In this document: positions 49,579 through 60,244 of the stretch, one piece after another
Layout: the number at the start of each line of letters is the position of its first letter
How positions within the stretch are numbered: the stretch's first letter is position 1
Assembly (NCBI RefSeq): GCF_023721755.1
Contig: NZ_JAMDLH010000006.1
Location: 248,001-312,000 of the forward strand
Source: Pleomorphomonas sp. NRK KF1
GTDB taxonomy: Bacteria; Pseudomonadota; Alphaproteobacteria; Rhizobiales; Pleomorphomonadaceae
Length of the DNA: 64,000 nucleotides
Direction: 5' to 3'
Translations under genes and position numbers: made by a program
The notes under the pieces: model-generated
Told to the model about the DNA's origin: nothing
Database searches by the model: none
Seen by the model: only the letters and a program-made list of their open reading frames with translations

Positions 49579-50187
49579 ATGGCAAGACGGTCCTGGCATA
49601 AGAGCGCCGATACGCGCACGGAAATTCTCAACGAGGCGGAGCGCCAACTGCAGGCGGTCGGCTATGCCGCCGTGACGATCGGATCGATCGCCAAGGCGCT
49701 TGGCATGTCGCCGGCCAACGTCTTCAAGAATTTCGGCAACAAGGCGGGACTGATCGATGCGGTGGCGCTCCGCTGGGTTATGGAAATAGATGCCGCCATC
49801 GAGACCACGGCCGACATACCGTCGGCGTCGCGGAGGCTCCGAGTTATGGCGCATCTCATCCTTGAGACCCATCTGGCTCGCGGCGAGATGCCGGCGCGTC
49901 TCGCCATCATGATCGGGTTCGATTCCGTTCCGCCTCCGAGCGCACTCGCTTTCTTCCATCGTTTGCTGCAACGGCTGGAGAAATTGATCGACGAGGGCGT
50001 CGCCGCCGGCGAGTTTGCGCCTTGCGATGGTCCTGTCACCGCTGCCGCCGTTTGCGATTGTCTGATCACCATTCTCGATCCGGCCGCCGTGCTGCGCGGT
50101 CGCAGCATTTTCACGATCGAGGAGATGACGAGAAAGTGTGATCACCTGATCGATTTCGTGATCCGGGGGCTCAGCCATCGCGCTTGA
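49579..50187 (+). CDS. TetR-family transcriptional regulator
   Basis: A 202-residue repressor. The HTH is at about residues 12-58 (VTIGSIAKALGMSPANVFKNFGNKAGL). The ligand domain has a TetR_C-like segment with LILETHLARGEMPARLAIM. It lies in front of an RND efflux operon in the same direction, the usual arrangement for a pump repressor. The ligand is unknown. Confidence 0.9.
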   Translation: MARRSWHKSADTRTEILNEAERQLQAVGYAAVTIGSIAKALGMSPANVFKNFGNKAGLIDAVALRWVMEIDAAIETTADIPSASRRLRVMAHLILETHLARGEMPARLAIMIGFDSVPPPSALAFFHRLLQRLEKLIDEGVAAGEFAPCDGPVTAAAVCDCLITILDPAAVLRGRSIFTIEEMTRKCDHLIDFVIRGLSHRA

Positions 50188-50489
50188 AAAGTGACAATCT
50201 GCCGAATATGGTACTTTTTGCCGGTTCGCTACAGCCGGCGGGTAAAGTCGGGCACTTTGGATTGTTCACATTGTCGTTCTGGCCTTGCTCGCGGATTGAC
50301 TTTGGGGTCTGGCGAACGTCTTCTCCGATTCCGCATGCAATCACGACTTTTGGTCGCCATCGCCGGCTGGTCGGAGTTTTCCGACCTTGTCATACCAGCG
50401 GTCGATCGTGTGGTCGTCTCTTGGTTGTGCTATGACCGTTCGGGGCGCATATCCCGTCGGATGTTTCGTCTTGTGGGGTGGGGGCGTTT
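50188..50489. other. Intergenic region before the RND operon
   Basis: 302 bp with no convincing gene. It contains GGTCGGA-GTTT-TCCGACC (50369-50386), a perfect 7-bp stem with a tetraloop, either the end of the tetR transcript or an operator. A TTGACT at about 50296 could be a -35 box, but no good -10 follows. Confidence 0.5.
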
Positions 50490-51977
50490 ATGACACCGGC
50501 TCGGCTTGTCTCTCTCTTTCTGTCGGTGACGATGCTCGCCGGCTGCGCGGTTGGTCCGGATTTCGAGCGACCCGCGCTTGATCCAGGGGCGGGATATCTC
50601 GGATCTGGTGACGCCACGGCTGGTCGTGCGACCGGCGTGAGCATTGCCTACGCTGCAGACGTGCCGGGGCGTTGGTGGGAGCTTTTCCGCAATAAGGATC
50701 TCGACGCCCTCATGAAGCAGGCGATCGAGAACAATCCCGATCTGGATGCGGCGCGGGCGACTCTCAAGCAAGCCAACGAGACGGCTCTGGCCGCGGGAGG
50801 CAGCCTGTTTCCCAGCCTGTCGCTATCGAGCAACGCAGCGCGCACCGATTCGACCGGATCCACCAACGTCGGCATCTATACGCTCTACAGCGTCACGCCG
50901 TCCCTCTCCTATCCGCTCGATATTTTCGGCGGCACTCGCCGGTCGGTGGAAGCGGCGCAAGCCTCGGCCGAGGCGCAAGGCTTCACTGCCGAGGCAACGT
51001 ACCTGACGGTGACGTCCAGTCTGGCAAGAGCGGTCATTCAGGAGGCTTCCTATCGCGAGCAGATCGCTGCCTCGCAGGAAGTGATCGCCTCCTACAGGGA
51101 GTTGCTCGACGTTCTCAACAATCAGGTCAGTGTCGGTACTGCGGCACGGGCCAACGTCCTGCAGCAACAGGCGGCACTGGCGCAGGCCCAGGCCTCCCTG
51201 CCGGCTCTCCAGAAGGCCCTGGCGCTACAACAGAACACCATCGCCGCGCTGATCGGCGATTTTCCGAATCAATATGCCTCTCGCAAGTTCCGCATTTCCG
51301 GCCTGAGGCTGCCGCATGCGTTGCCGCTCAGCGTGCCGTCGGCGCTTGTCGAACAGAGGCCGGACATAAGGGCAGCCGAAGCGCAATTGCATCGCGCTTC
51401 GGCCGAGATCGGCGTTGCGACAGCCGCCATGTTGCCGCAACTGACACTTTCCGCCTCGCTGCCGACGTCGGCAGCGGAGCTTGGAGATCTGTTCGCGTCC
51501 ACCACGACCGGCTGGAGCATAGCGGCCGGCCTTGCCCAACCGATCTTCCGGGGCGGCACACTGGTGCACAACAAGCGGGCGGCCGAAGCGGCCTACGAAG
51601 CGGCCCTTGCCAATTATCGCTCGTCGGTGCTCGCTGCTTTCAGGGATGTGGCCAACGCACTTCGCGCACTGCAGCACGACCGGCAGGCCCTTGCCGGCTA
51701 CCTTGCCGCCGAGAAGGCCGCCAAGGAAAGCCTCGACCTGTCGCAGACGCTGTTCAAGGCCGGTACCGCGTCCTACACCGACGTGCTGACGGCGCAGTCG
51801 ACCTACCAGTCGGCACGGCTTGCCCGTGCTTCGGCCGAGGCCTCACGTTATCTCGACGCGGTGGCGCTGTTCGAGGCCCTGGGTGGCGGCTGGTGGAACC
51901 GGCCGGACAACCTTGTCGCACTGGCCAACACCGATCCTCAAAAGACAATGCCTTCCGTATCCGGAGAGAAGAAGTGA
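50490..51977 (+). CDS. RND efflux outer-membrane lipoprotein (OprM/NodT family)
   Basis: A 495-residue TolC-like channel. The N-terminus is a lipoprotein signal (LSVTMLAGCAVGPDF, acylated Cys). Two outer-membrane efflux repeats follow, with LPHALPLSVPSALVEQRPDIRAAEAQL and LGGGWW near the end, both typical of NodT-type proteins. The ATG at 50490 is favoured over a GTG at 50478. The stop codon overlaps the next start (GTGA). Confidence 0.92.
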   Translation: MTPARLVSLFLSVTMLAGCAVGPDFERPALDPGAGYLGSGDATAGRATGVSIAYAADVPGRWWELFRNKDLDALMKQAIENNPDLDAARATLKQANETALAAGGSLFPSLSLSSNAARTDSTGSTNVGIYTLYSVTPSLSYPLDIFGGTRRSVEAAQASAEAQGFTAEATYLTVTSSLARAVIQEASYREQIAASQEVIASYRELLDVLNNQVSVGTAARANVLQQQAALAQAQASLPALQKALALQQNTIAALIGDFPNQYASRKFRISGLRLPHALPLSVPSALVEQRPDIRAAEAQLHRASAEIGVATAAMLPQLTLSASLPTSAAELGDLFASTTTGWSIAAGLAQPIFRGGTLVHNKRAAEAAYEAALANYRSSVLAAFRDVANALRALQHDRQALAGYLAAEKAAKESLDLSQTLFKAGTASYTDVLTAQSTYQSARLARASAEASRYLDAVALFEALGGGWWNRPDNLVALANTDPQKTMPSVSGEKK

Positions 51978-53248
51978 CGAACCTCAAGAAGCTGGCTGGC
52001 GGCGTGTTGCTGCTTGGCCTTGCGTTGCCGCTGGTCTCCGGCTGCGAACAGGTGGGCGCCGTGCTGCATAAGGCCGGCGACATGCTGGGTGCCAAGAGCG
52101 GTGGTGCGCCTGCCGGCGCGCCCGGCGGCGGAATGCCGGCGGGTATGCAGATGCCGACGCCGGAAGTCGGGTTCATCGTCGTTCATCCCACTTCGGCGCC
52201 GATCGTGGAGGAAGTGGCCGGTAGAACGGCGGCATCGGCGGTGGCCGAGATTCGGCCGCAGGTTGGCGGGATCATTGAGAAGCGGGTGTTCGAGGAAGGT
52301 TCGCGCGTCAACGCCGGCGACGTTCTCTATCGGATCGATGCCCGGTCGTATGAGGCGACTCTCGACGCGGCCAAGGCCGACCTCGAACGAGCCGAGGCGA
52401 GCGTGCCGAGCGCGCAGGCCAAGTTCGATCGCTACCAGGAACTTGCTAACGTCAACGGCGTTTCCAAGCAGGACATTGACGAGGCGCGTTCGGCTCTGCT
52501 GCAGGCCAAGGCCGCTGCTGCGGCCGCCGCCTCCGCTGTCCGCACGGCCGAGATCAATCTCGGCTACACCGAAGTCAAGGCGCCGATCTCCGGACTGATC
52601 GGTCGCTCCTCGGTGACCGAGGGCGCGCTGGTGACAGCGGGGCAGGCGACGGCGCTTGCCACCATTCGCCAGATCGACCCGATCTATGTCGACCTCAGCG
52701 CTTCGAGCACCAGCATGAGCCGCATGCGGGAGACGATCGAGCGCGAGGGCGTGTCCGCAGGCAAGGAAGGACCCAAGGTCACCCTCAAGCTCGACGACAA
52801 GACGACCTACGAAGAGGTCGGCCGGATCATCTCGACCGAGGCCAACGTCGACGAAACCACCGATACCGTGACTCTCCGCTCGAGCTTCGCCAACCCGAAG
52901 CTGCTGTTGCTGCCCGGCATGTATGTGCGAGCGGCCGTCGAGGTCGGCACGGAAGATAATGTCTACCTGCTTCCGCAGCGGGCCGTGAGCCGCAACGTCG
53001 CGGGACAGGCGACCGCCTACTTCCTGACGCCCGACAACAAGGTGGAGCTACGGATGCTGACCGCCGACCGAGCCCATGGTTTCAGTTGGGTGGTGGACAA
53101 GGGCATTTCGGATGGTGATCGGCTGATCGTCGAGGGGGTGCAGAAGATCCGCCCCGGCATGGAGGTCAAGTTCGCCGAGGTAGAGCTCGGCGCCGACGGC
53201 CTCGTCAAGCCGACCGCTCCTGCGGCCGCGCCGGCCAAGGCGCCCTGA
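51974..53248 (+). CDS. RND efflux periplasmic adaptor (AcrA/MexA family)
   Basis: A 424-residue membrane fusion protein. A lipoprotein signal LALPLVSGC is followed by a Gly/Ala/Pro-Met linker, the lipoyl halves ([21 protein letters not shown] and [21 protein letters not shown]) flanking a coiled-coil hairpin, and a beta-barrel. The start is GTG 51974, overlapping the channel gene. It bridges the pump and the outer-membrane channel. Confidence 0.93.
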   Translation: MTNLKKLAGGVLLLGLALPLVSGCEQVGAVLHKAGDMLGAKSGGAPAGAPGGGMPAGMQMPTPEVGFIVVHPTSAPIVEEVAGRTAASAVAEIRPQVGGIIEKRVFEEGSRVNAGDVLYRIDARSYEATLDAAKADLERAEASVPSAQAKFDRYQELANVNGVSKQDIDEARSALLQAKAAAAAAASAVRTAEINLGYTEVKAPISGLIGRSSVTEGALVTAGQATALATIRQIDPIYVDLSASSTSMSRMRETIEREGVSAGKEGPKVTLKLDDKTTYEEVGRIISTEANVDETTDTVTLRSSFANPKLLLLPGMYVRAAVEVGTEDNVYLLPQRAVSRNVAGQATAYFLTPDNKVELRMLTADRAHGFSWVVDKGISDGDRLIVEGVQKIRPGMEVKFAEVELGADGLVKPTAPAAAPAKAP

Positions 53249-53375
53249 TTACCCAATACGGGCCGGTTGGCGGCCACGGCCGCCTTCGGCTCGACCCGTA
53301 GCGCACGCGGTGCGCCCATCGATTCCGCTTCCGGATTCGCCCTGTTGCGGCGGACCGACCTCGTCGAGGCAAGGC

Positions 53376-56300
53376 ATGGCCCAGTTCTTCATCAATCGTC
53401 CCGTCTTCGCCTGGGTGATCGCCATCACCATCATGCTGGCGGGTATCCTTGCCATATCGACGCTGTCGATTTCGCAGTATCCGGAGATCGCACCACCGAC
53501 AGTGCGTATCTCCGCTGTCTATCCCGGTGCCAGCGCCGAGACCGTTGAAAACGCCGTGACCAAGGTCATCGAGCAGAACATGAACGGCCTCGACAATCTG
53601 GAGTACATGGAATCGTCGTCGACGTCCGACGGTTCGTCTTCGATCACGCTGACCTTTTCCAACGGTACCGACGCCGACATCGCTCAGATGCAGACGCAGA
53701 ACAAGCTGCAACTCGTCGAGTCGCTGCTGCCCGACGCCGTCATCGACCAGGGCATCACGGTTACGAAGTCGACCAGCTCGTTCCTGATGGCGGTGGGTCT
53801 CGTTTCCACCGACGGCAAGCTCAACGGTACCGACCTGGCCGACGTCGTCTCCACTCGCATCGAGGATCAGCTCCGCCGCGTCGACGGCGTCGGCGACCTG
53901 ATGACCTTTGGCGGCGGCTATGCGATGCGCATCTGGCTCGACCCCAGCAAGCTCAACAAGTTCGCACTGACGCCCAGCGACGTGGCGGGAGCCGTTCGGG
54001 CTCAGAACGCCCAGGTTTCGGCGGGCCAGATTGGCGGACGTCCCCTGGCGCAAGGCGCCCAGCTCAACGCGACCATCACCGCCCAGAGCCAGTTGCAGAC
54101 GCCCGAGCAGTTCCGCAACATCATCCTGAAGACGCAGCAGGACGGGTCGATCGTTCGGCTGGGCGATGTGGCTCGTGTCGAGATCGGTGCCGAGAGCTAC
54201 GCGGCCGATGCGTACTACAATGGCAAGCCGGCGGCCGGCTTCGGCGTCAACCTGTCTTCCGGCGCCAACGCGCTCCAGACGGCGGAGAACGTGCGCACAA
54301 CACTCGATCGTCTGAAGCCGTCGCTGCCGCAGAACGTCGAGTATGTCTACGCCTATGACACCACGCCTTTCGTGCAGCTCTCGATCGAGAAGGTGGTCGA
54401 GACGCTGATCGAGGCGGTCGTGCTCGTCTTCCTCGTGATGTATCTGTTCCTTCAGAATTTCAGGGCGACGCTGATCCCGGTCATTGCCGTGCCGGTTGTT
54501 TTGCTCGGCACCTTCGGCGTTTTGGCCGTGATGGGATACTCCATCAATACGCTCACCATGTTCGCCATGGTGCTGGCCATCGGTCTGTTGGTCGACGACG
54601 CCATCGTCGTGGTCGAGAACGTCGAACGCATTATGACCGAGGAGAAGCTGCACCCGAAGGCGGCGACGCAGAAGTCTATGCGCGAAATCACCAGCGCTCT
54701 GGTCGGTATCGCGCTCGTCTTGTCCGCCGTGTTCGTGCCGATGGCTTTCATGGGCGGCTCGACCGGCATCATCTATCGACAGTTCTCGGTCACCATCGTG
54801 TCGGCCATGCTGCTGTCGGTCATCGTGGCTCTGGTTCTGACGCCGGCGCTCTGCGCCACCATGCTGAAACCGAGCCACGGCGCCCATCGAGGGTTCTTCG
54901 GCTGGTTCAACCGCCGGTTCGACGACTCCTCGTCGCTGTTCCAGCGGACGGTTCGTGGCATCATCGGTCGACCGGTCCGCATGGTGGTGGTGTTCCTGGC
55001 CCTGGTCGGCGGTGCAGCGTTCATGTTCGACAAACTGCCGAGCTCCTTCATCCCCGAAGAGGACCAAGGCGTTCTGCTGGCCATGATCCAGCTGCCGACG
55101 GGTGCGACCATGGAGCGCACCAAGCAGGTGACCGATCAGATGACCGACTATTTCCTGAAGAACGAGCCGGACGCGGTGGAGGCGGTGATGGGAATCACCG
55201 GCTTCTCGTTCGCCGGTTCCGGTCAGAACGCCGGTCTCGCCTTCATTCGTCTCAAGGATTTCAAGGAGCGTACCGACCCCCGGCTGTCGGCGCAGGCCGT
55301 CGTCGGACGAGCCATGGGCGCCCTATCGCAGATCAAGGACGCCATGGTCTTCACGTTGCTGCCGCCGGCCATGCCGGGCCTGGGGATCTCCGGCGGCTTC
55401 GACATGTACCTGCAGGACAATGCCGGCACCGGCCGTGCCGCGCTTGAAGCGGCTCGCGACCAACTGCTGATGGAGGCGAATCAAGATCCCAAGCTGATGG
55501 CCGTGCGCGAGAATGCGCAAGCCAACCAGATGCAGCTGCACGTCAACATCGATCAGGAGAAGGCGACGGCGCTGGGCATCAGCCTCGCCGACATCAACTC
55601 GATCATCACCACCGCCTGGGCCGGTTCCTACGTCAACGACTTCATCGATCGTGGCGAGATCAAGCCGGTATATCTCCAGGGAGATGCGCCCTTCCGCATG
55701 ACGCCGGACGATTTCAAGAGCTGGTATGCCCGCAACAGTTCGGGAGAGATGGTGCCTTTCTCGTCCTTCGTCGAGACCAACTGGTCGTTCGGAGCGCCGA
55801 AGCTGTCGCGTTTCAACGGCGTCTCGGCGGTGAACATCCAGGGTAGCGCCAACGCTGCCGCCGGCATTTCTTCGGGCGAAGCCATGAGTGAAATGGAAAG
55901 CCTGATCGCCAAGCAGGGAGGCGGCTATACCGCCGGCTGGATCGGTCTTTCCTACCAGGAACTGCTGTCCGGCGCTCAGGCCAACATGCTCTATGCGGTG
56001 TCGTTCCTTGTGGTGTTCCTGTGTCTCGCGGCCCTCTACGAGAGCTGGACCATCCCGTTCGCCGTCATGTTGTCGGTGCCGATCTCGGTGCTCGGTACGC
56101 TGTTGGCGGCCAAGTTGTTCGGGCAGTCAAACGACGTCTACCTCAAGGTCGGCTTGCTGACGACGATCGGCCTCGCGGCGAAGAACTCCATTCTGATCGT
56201 TGAATTCGCCCGCGATCTCCAGCGGCAGGGCGAGGGGCTGATCGAGGCGGCCCTGCACGCCGCGCGCATCCGTCTCCGTCCGATCATCATGACGTCGCTT

Positions 56301-56516
56301 GCCTTCATCCTTGGCGTCACCCCGCTGGCCATTGCCACGGGCGCCGGCTCGGCGGCGCAGAACGCCATCGGTATCGGCGTGATGGGCGGCATGATCGCCT
56401 CCGTCACTGTCGGTTTGTTCTTTGTGCCGCTCCTGTTCTACATCGTCATGCGGACGAGCGAGCGCCTCGGCTGGAACAATCGACCGCCGGAGGACGAGGC
56501 GGCGGCCGAGATCTGA
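53376..56516 (+). CDS. RND multidrug efflux transporter (AcrB/MexB family)
   Basis: A 1046-residue inner-membrane trimeric pump, standard HAE-1 length. It starts [17 protein letters not shown] and carries the proton-relay aspartates in [17 protein letters not shown] (TM4) and the relay lysine in [17 protein letters not shown] (TM10). [16 protein letters not shown] and [11 protein letters not shown] are conserved. It follows the adaptor by 127 bp. Substrates cannot be predicted. Confidence 0.96.
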   Translation: MAQFFINRPVFAWVIAITIMLAGILAISTLSISQYPEIAPPTVRISAVYPGASAETVENAVTKVIEQNMNGLDNLEYMESSSTSDGSSSITLTFSNGTDADIAQMQTQNKLQLVESLLPDAVIDQGITVTKSTSSFLMAVGLVSTDGKLNGTDLADVVSTRIEDQLRRVDGVGDLMTFGGGYAMRIWLDPSKLNKFALTPSDVAGAVRAQNAQVSAGQIGGRPLAQGAQLNATITAQSQLQTPEQFRNIILKTQQDGSIVRLGDVARVEIGAESYAADAYYNGKPAAGFGVNLSSGANALQTAENVRTTLDRLKPSLPQNVEYVYAYDTTPFVQLSIEKVVETLIEAVVLVFLVMYLFLQNFRATLIPVIAVPVVLLGTFGVLAVMGYSINTLTMFAMVLAIGLLVDDAIVVVENVERIMTEEKLHPKAATQKSMREITSALVGIALVLSAVFVPMAFMGGSTGIIYRQFSVTIVSAMLLSVIVALVLTPALCATMLKPSHGAHRGFFGWFNRRFDDSSSLFQRTVRGIIGRPVRMVVVFLALVGGAAFMFDKLPSSFIPEEDQGVLLAMIQLPTGATMERTKQVTDQMTDYFLKNEPDAVEAVMGITGFSFAGSGQNAGLAFIRLKDFKERTDPRLSAQAVVGRAMGALSQIKDAMVFTLLPPAMPGLGISGGFDMYLQDNAGTGRAALEAARDQLLMEANQDPKLMAVRENAQANQMQLHVNIDQEKATALGISLADINSIITTAWAGSYVNDFIDRGEIKPVYLQGDAPFRMTPDDFKSWYARNSSGEMVPFSSFVETNWSFGAPKLSRFNGVSAVNIQGSANAAAGISSGEAMSEMESLIAKQGGGYTAGWIGLSYQELLSGAQANMLYAVSFLVVFLCLAALYESWTIPFAVMLSVPISVLGTLLAAKLFGQSNDVYLKVGLLTTIGLAAKNSILIVEFARDLQRQGEGLIEAALHAARIRLRPIIMTSLAFILGVTPLAIATGAGSAAQNAIGIGVMGGMIASVTVGLFFVPLLFYIVMRTSERLGWNNRPPEDEAAAEI

Positions 56517-56537
56517 GGCCGTCCAAGGCGATGAACA

Positions 56538-56570
56538 GAAAGCCCCGGCATTTGTCCGGGGCTTTCTTTT
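56538..56570 (+). terminator. Rho-independent terminator of the RND operon
   Basis: GAAAGCCCCGG and CCGGGGCTTTC make a perfect 11-bp stem with a 7-nt loop, followed by four T, 21 bp after the pump's stop codon. Confidence 0.92.
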
Positions 56571-56752
56571 GAACACTATGGAGCCAATCCCGGCTCACAT
56601 CGGGGAGACGGTGGGTTCCTACAAAATAGACGTATGCCGCCCGAAAAGGCCGTACTGCGCGCTGTGGTATTTGTGTGATAAATGACCGAAGCCCGGATCG
56701 CTTTGGTTCGCGTGTCGGGTTCGCTTTCTATGAAAGAAGCTGGAGGAGCTCC

Positions 56753-57784
56753 ATGGAATATCGCAAGCTCGGTCCGAGCGGCACCATCGTGTCGGTGCAC
56801 TGCCTCGGCGCCATGACGTTCGGAGCGGAAGCGGACGAAGCGACGTCGTTTAGCCTACTCGACGAGTTTTTCGCCGCCGGCGGCAATTTCGTCGATACGG
56901 CCGATGTCTACTCGGCGGGCATTTCGGAGGAGATCGTCGGTCGTTGGCTCAAGACGCGGCCGACCGAGGCCCGGCAGACGGTCCTTGCCACCAAGGGGCG
57001 CTTCCCGATGGGGACGGGGCCGAACGACGTCGGATTGTCCCGCCGCCATCTTGGGGATGCCCTCAATGCTTCGCTTCGGCGGCTCGGCGTCGAACGCATC
57101 GATCTCTATCAGATGCATGCATGGGACGCTTTGACGCCCATTGAGGAAACGCTACGCTTCCTCGACGATGCAGTCAGCGCCGGCAAGATCGCCTATTACG
57201 GCTTCTCCAACTATGTCGGCTGGCACATCGCCAAGGCGTCTGAGATCGCCAAGGCAAGGGGTTACAGCCGGCCGGTGACTCTGCAACCGCAGTACAGTCT
57301 CCTCGTTCGCGACATCGAACTGGAAATCGTCGATGCCTGTCTTGACGCCGGCATGGGGCTTTTGCCTTGGTCGCCGCTGGGCGGTGGCTGGCTGTCGGGC
57401 AAGTACAAGCGCGATCAGCTGCCCTCAGGAGCAACGCGTCTCGGCGAGAATCCCAATCGGGGTATGGAGGCCTATGGCCCGCGCAACGCAGAAGAACGCA
57501 CCTGGGCCATCATCGGAGCGGTCGAGGAGATTGGCAAAAGCCTAGGGGTATCGATGGCGCAGATCGCGCTGGCCTGGCTGGCGGCCCGACCCGCCGTCAC
57601 GTCGGTCATTCTCGGGGCTCGCACGCCTGCGCAACTGGCCGACAATCTTCGCGCGGCCGATCTCCGGTTGAGCGATGAGGCGATGGAGCGTCTTACCGCC
57701 ATCAGTGCGCCGACGCCGCCCGATTATCCCTATGGCATTCAGGGTGTCGCCCAACGCCACCGCAAGCTTGCCGGCGGCCGCTGA
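56753..57784 (+). CDS. Aldo/keto reductase
   Basis: A 343-residue NADPH-dependent TIM-barrel reductase. The catalytic tetrad is visible as D48, Y53, K81 and H122 (VDTADVYS, ATKGRF, YQMHAWD), and the C-terminal AQIALAWLAARPAVTSVILGART is the cofactor region. The YghZ/Gcy-like branch includes pyridoxal and methylglyoxal reductases; the substrate is open. GGAGGA precedes the ATG. A single gene. Confidence 0.93.
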   Translation: MEYRKLGPSGTIVSVHCLGAMTFGAEADEATSFSLLDEFFAAGGNFVDTADVYSAGISEEIVGRWLKTRPTEARQTVLATKGRFPMGTGPNDVGLSRRHLGDALNASLRRLGVERIDLYQMHAWDALTPIEETLRFLDDAVSAGKIAYYGFSNYVGWHIAKASEIAKARGYSRPVTLQPQYSLLVRDIELEIVDACLDAGMGLLPWSPLGGGWLSGKYKRDQLPSGATRLGENPNRGMEAYGPRNAEERTWAIIGAVEEIGKSLGVSMAQIALAWLAARPAVTSVILGARTPAQLADNLRAADLRLSDEAMERLTAISAPTPPDYPYGIQGVAQRHRKLAGGR

Positions 57785-57794
57785 AGACCAAGCA

Positions 57795-57823
57795 GGACCG
57801 GGTGGAGACAGTCTGCCCGGTCC
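57795..57823. terminator. Convergent terminator hairpin
   Basis: GGACCGGG/CCCGGTCC, 8 bp with a 13-nt loop, lies between the aldo/keto reductase and the convergent O-antigen ligase-like gene. No long U-tract. Confidence 0.6.
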
Positions 57824-57830
57824 ATCACTC

Positions 57831-59174
57831 TCATTCTGTCTGCTGGATTGGCCGGCTCTGGGCAAATCCGAGGGCAAGAATCAGCAGCATCATCAGGACG
57901 ATGGCTGGGATCTGCAGGCTGAAATCGACCAGCGAGTGAACGCTTCCGGCAAGCACGACGGCTGCCGCCGCGGCCGGAATCGTCCAGTTCTCACGACGCA
58001 TCGCGGCGACCGCGGTGGTGCCGGCAAGAAGAAGGACCGACAGCACGACGGCGATCGCGGCGGGGATGCCGAGTTCGGCAGCCAGCTCGAGGTAGAGATT
58101 GTGAGCGGCGTCGAAAGTCACGTCCGGACTGATGGGGTCGGACTTGATCGCGCGGAACGCATCTTCATAAGTGCCGCCGCCGTAGCCGCTCATTGGTCGC
58201 GCCGCGATCAGATCGAGCGTTTGCTCGTAGACCGCCAAGCGAACGTCGGTATCGCGATCGATACTGGCCATGCGCTCGAACAGGATGCCGCTGGTGTTGG
58301 CGAGCACGACGCCCGTGACGAGACCGGCGAAGATCAAAAGGCCTGCGAAGACGCGCCGAGCGCCCTTCGATCTGAAAAGGGCGACCAAGGCGACGAGACC
58401 GGCGCCCAAAGCGGCGACGAACATGCCCATGCGCGAGTGCGAGAAGGCAAGAGCCAGGCCGATCAGGGCGAGCGGGGCCACGTTGAAGCCGAGCTGCATC
58501 AGAATGCGGCTGAGCTGCGAACGCGACACGTCCTCTTCGTCAACGCCGAAGATCAGCGCTACGCCCATGATGGCGCCGAAGGCGGCGAAGGTCGCGAAGC
58601 TGTTGCGGTTGACGAACGTCCCGGTGGCGTCGCCGACGTAGGCATCCTTGGGCAGGAATAGCAGAACATCGCCGAAAAAGCTCAGCGAAGCCAAGGCGAT
58701 GAGCGCATGGGCGGCAATGCCCAGGTAAATCACACGGAACAGCGTCTTCGCCCGCTTCTTCTCCACGGCGACCTGCAAGGCCAGTACGAAGAACAGGCCA
58801 TAGGTCAGGTAACGTACCAGCATGTCGAAGGTGGCGCCCGGGCCGATGGTGATCCGGCCCGCCGGATCGGCCAAGGGCGAAAGCGCCGCCCATTCGGGTG
58901 CGGCGGCGAGACCGAACGGCAGCAGCGTCATCAGCATCCAGACGATGACCAGGCTGAACAGGATGACCGGAACCGCGAAGACGGACAGCGGCAAACGCGG
59001 ACGAACGTGCCCTCGATAGAGGCCGATGGCGTAGGAAAGACCCAACACGGCGACGACAGCGGCGTAAAGCATGAAAAAGAAAGCGCGAATCCCGCCCATC
59101 GGCAGGGGGGCGAGAAGCGCTGTCACTACCAAGGCCCACCCGAGATAGTCGTGGCCTTTCGACCGGCGGGACAT
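57831..59174 (-). CDS. O-antigen ligase/polymerase-family membrane protein
   Basis: A 447-residue polytopic protein with about ten to twelve transmembrane helices. The WaaL/Wzy_C signature is present: FVNRNSFATFAAFG, ALAFSHSRMGMFVAALGAG and, in the periplasmic loop, SGYGGGTYEDAF...HNLYLELAAELGIP. Likely joins or polymerises surface-polysaccharide units, consistent with the sugar-nucleotide genes at 44111-49382. The ATG at 59174 (MSRRSKGHDYLG) is chosen. Confidence 0.87.
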   Translation of the reverse strand: MSRRSKGHDYLGWALVVTALLAPLPMGGIRAFFFMLYAAVVAVLGLSYAIGLYRGHVRPRLPLSVFAVPVILFSLVIVWMLMTLLPFGLAAAPEWAALSPLADPAGRITIGPGATFDMLVRYLTYGLFFVLALQVAVEKKRAKTLFRVIYLGIAAHALIALASLSFFGDVLLFLPKDAYVGDATGTFVNRNSFATFAAFGAIMGVALIFGVDEEDVSRSQLSRILMQLGFNVAPLALIGLALAFSHSRMGMFVAALGAGLVALVALFRSKGARRVFAGLLIFAGLVTGVVLANTSGILFERMASIDRDTDVRLAVYEQTLDLIAARPMSGYGGGTYEDAFRAIKSDPISPDVTFDAAHNLYLELAAELGIPAAIAVVLSVLLLAGTTAVAAMRRENWTIPAAAAAVVLAGSVHSLVDFSLQIPAIVLMMLLILALGFAQSRPIQQTE

Positions 59175-59377
59175 ACTGCTCCGGTGCACCCTGTGCTGAC
59201 GGTTGGCCACGTTCGGCGATCCTCCTCGATGACGGCGGCACTCTAGCCATTTCGCCAATCGGGAGCTAGAGGATCGATCTTGAAAGTTGCAGCCTTCCCG
59301 GCAACAAGCACTTGTGCCGGGACAACGTTTCCGACAATCGGCGGTTCCCCCGTGTCGGATGTGCCAATCGCTTGGCG

Positions 59378-60244
59378 TCATCCCTCCCTGAGCGCCCCCG
59401 CCGCCTTCAAAGCGGCCGAAGCCCGGTTTTCGACTCCGAGCTTCGCATAGATCTGTTCGAGGTGCTTGTTGACGGTGCGGGGAGACAGGCCAAGGATTTC
59501 GCCGATGTCCTTGTTGGTCTTGCCGCGACCGATCCAGAGAAGAACCTCCGCCTCGCGTGCGGTGAGGCCGAAGCTGGATTTGAGCAGATCGGCCTCTCCG
59601 GCTTCACTGCGGGCGAGCCGGTAGAGACGTTCGCCGGGACCGGAGGCGCCCATAGGCGCCAGAAGCATGGGCGGGGCGCCCGGCACCGAGAACTCCAGCG
59701 CGCCGTCCTCGCGTGCGGCCACCGTCTCTATCGTGCTGGCAAGTCCCAGGCTGTCGATGAGGCGGCTTGCCTGGGGCGTTGCCCAGACGATGCGGCCATC
59801 GGGGTCCAGCGCCACGAGGTGGCGTCCCGCTGCGTCAAGAGCCGATTGCGCGGAGAGACTGGCGCGGGCGTTGGCAAGATGGACGCGGATGCGCGCCCTG
59901 AGCTCGTCGAGGTCGATGGGCTTGGTAAGATAGTCGACACCGCCCGAGGCGAGGCCCCGGACGACATGTTCGGTCTCGGTCAGTCCCGTCATGAAGATCA
60001 CCGGCACATTGGAGAGCGCGGGCAGGGATTTCAACGACCGACAGGCCTCGAAGCCGTCCATTTCCGGCATCACCGCATCCATCAGGATGACGTCGGGTGT
60101 GACACGCCCGGCGATCGCCAATGCCTGACGGCCGGACGTGGCGACCAGCACGGTGACCCCCTCGGCCTCCATGGCTTCCGTCAGGAAGCCGAGCGTCTCA
60201 GGGCTGTCGTCGACGACGAGCACGGTGTCGCGGGTCTGGGTCAT
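59378..60244 (-). CDS. Response regulator, REC plus LuxR-type HTH
   Basis: A 288-residue regulator. The receiver domain (5-120) has VVDDS, phospho-acceptor Asp56 (VILMDAVMP) and Lys108 (DYLTKPI). A PAS-like linker (about 130-200) precedes a LuxR HTH at 220-285 (LTAREAEVLLWIGRGKTNKDIGEILGLSPRTVNKHLEQIYAKLGVENR). Its ATG overlaps the kinase stop codon (ATGA), so it is the partner of the permease-kinase. Probable target: the divergent urea-transport operon. Confidence 0.92.
   Translation of the reverse strand: MTQTRDTVLVVDDSPETLGFLTEAMEAEGVTVLVATSGRQALAIAGRVTPDVILMDAVMPEMDGFEACRSLKSLPALSNVPVIFMTGLTETEHVVRGLASGGVDYLTKPIDLDELRARIRVHLANARASLSAQSALDAAGRHLVALDPDGRIVWATPQASRLIDSLGLASTIETVAAREDGALEFSVPGAPPMLLAPMGASGPGERLYRLARSEAGEADLLKSSFGLTAREAEVLLWIGRGKTNKDIGEILGLSPRTVNKHLEQIYAKLGVENRASAALKAAGALREG

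Noticed and set aside
53205-55067. A 620-codon minus-strand frame opposite the RND pump
   Set aside because: Antisense to an AcrB homologue of normal length; very rich in His, Asp and Arg, as expected from reading the complement of membrane-protein codons.
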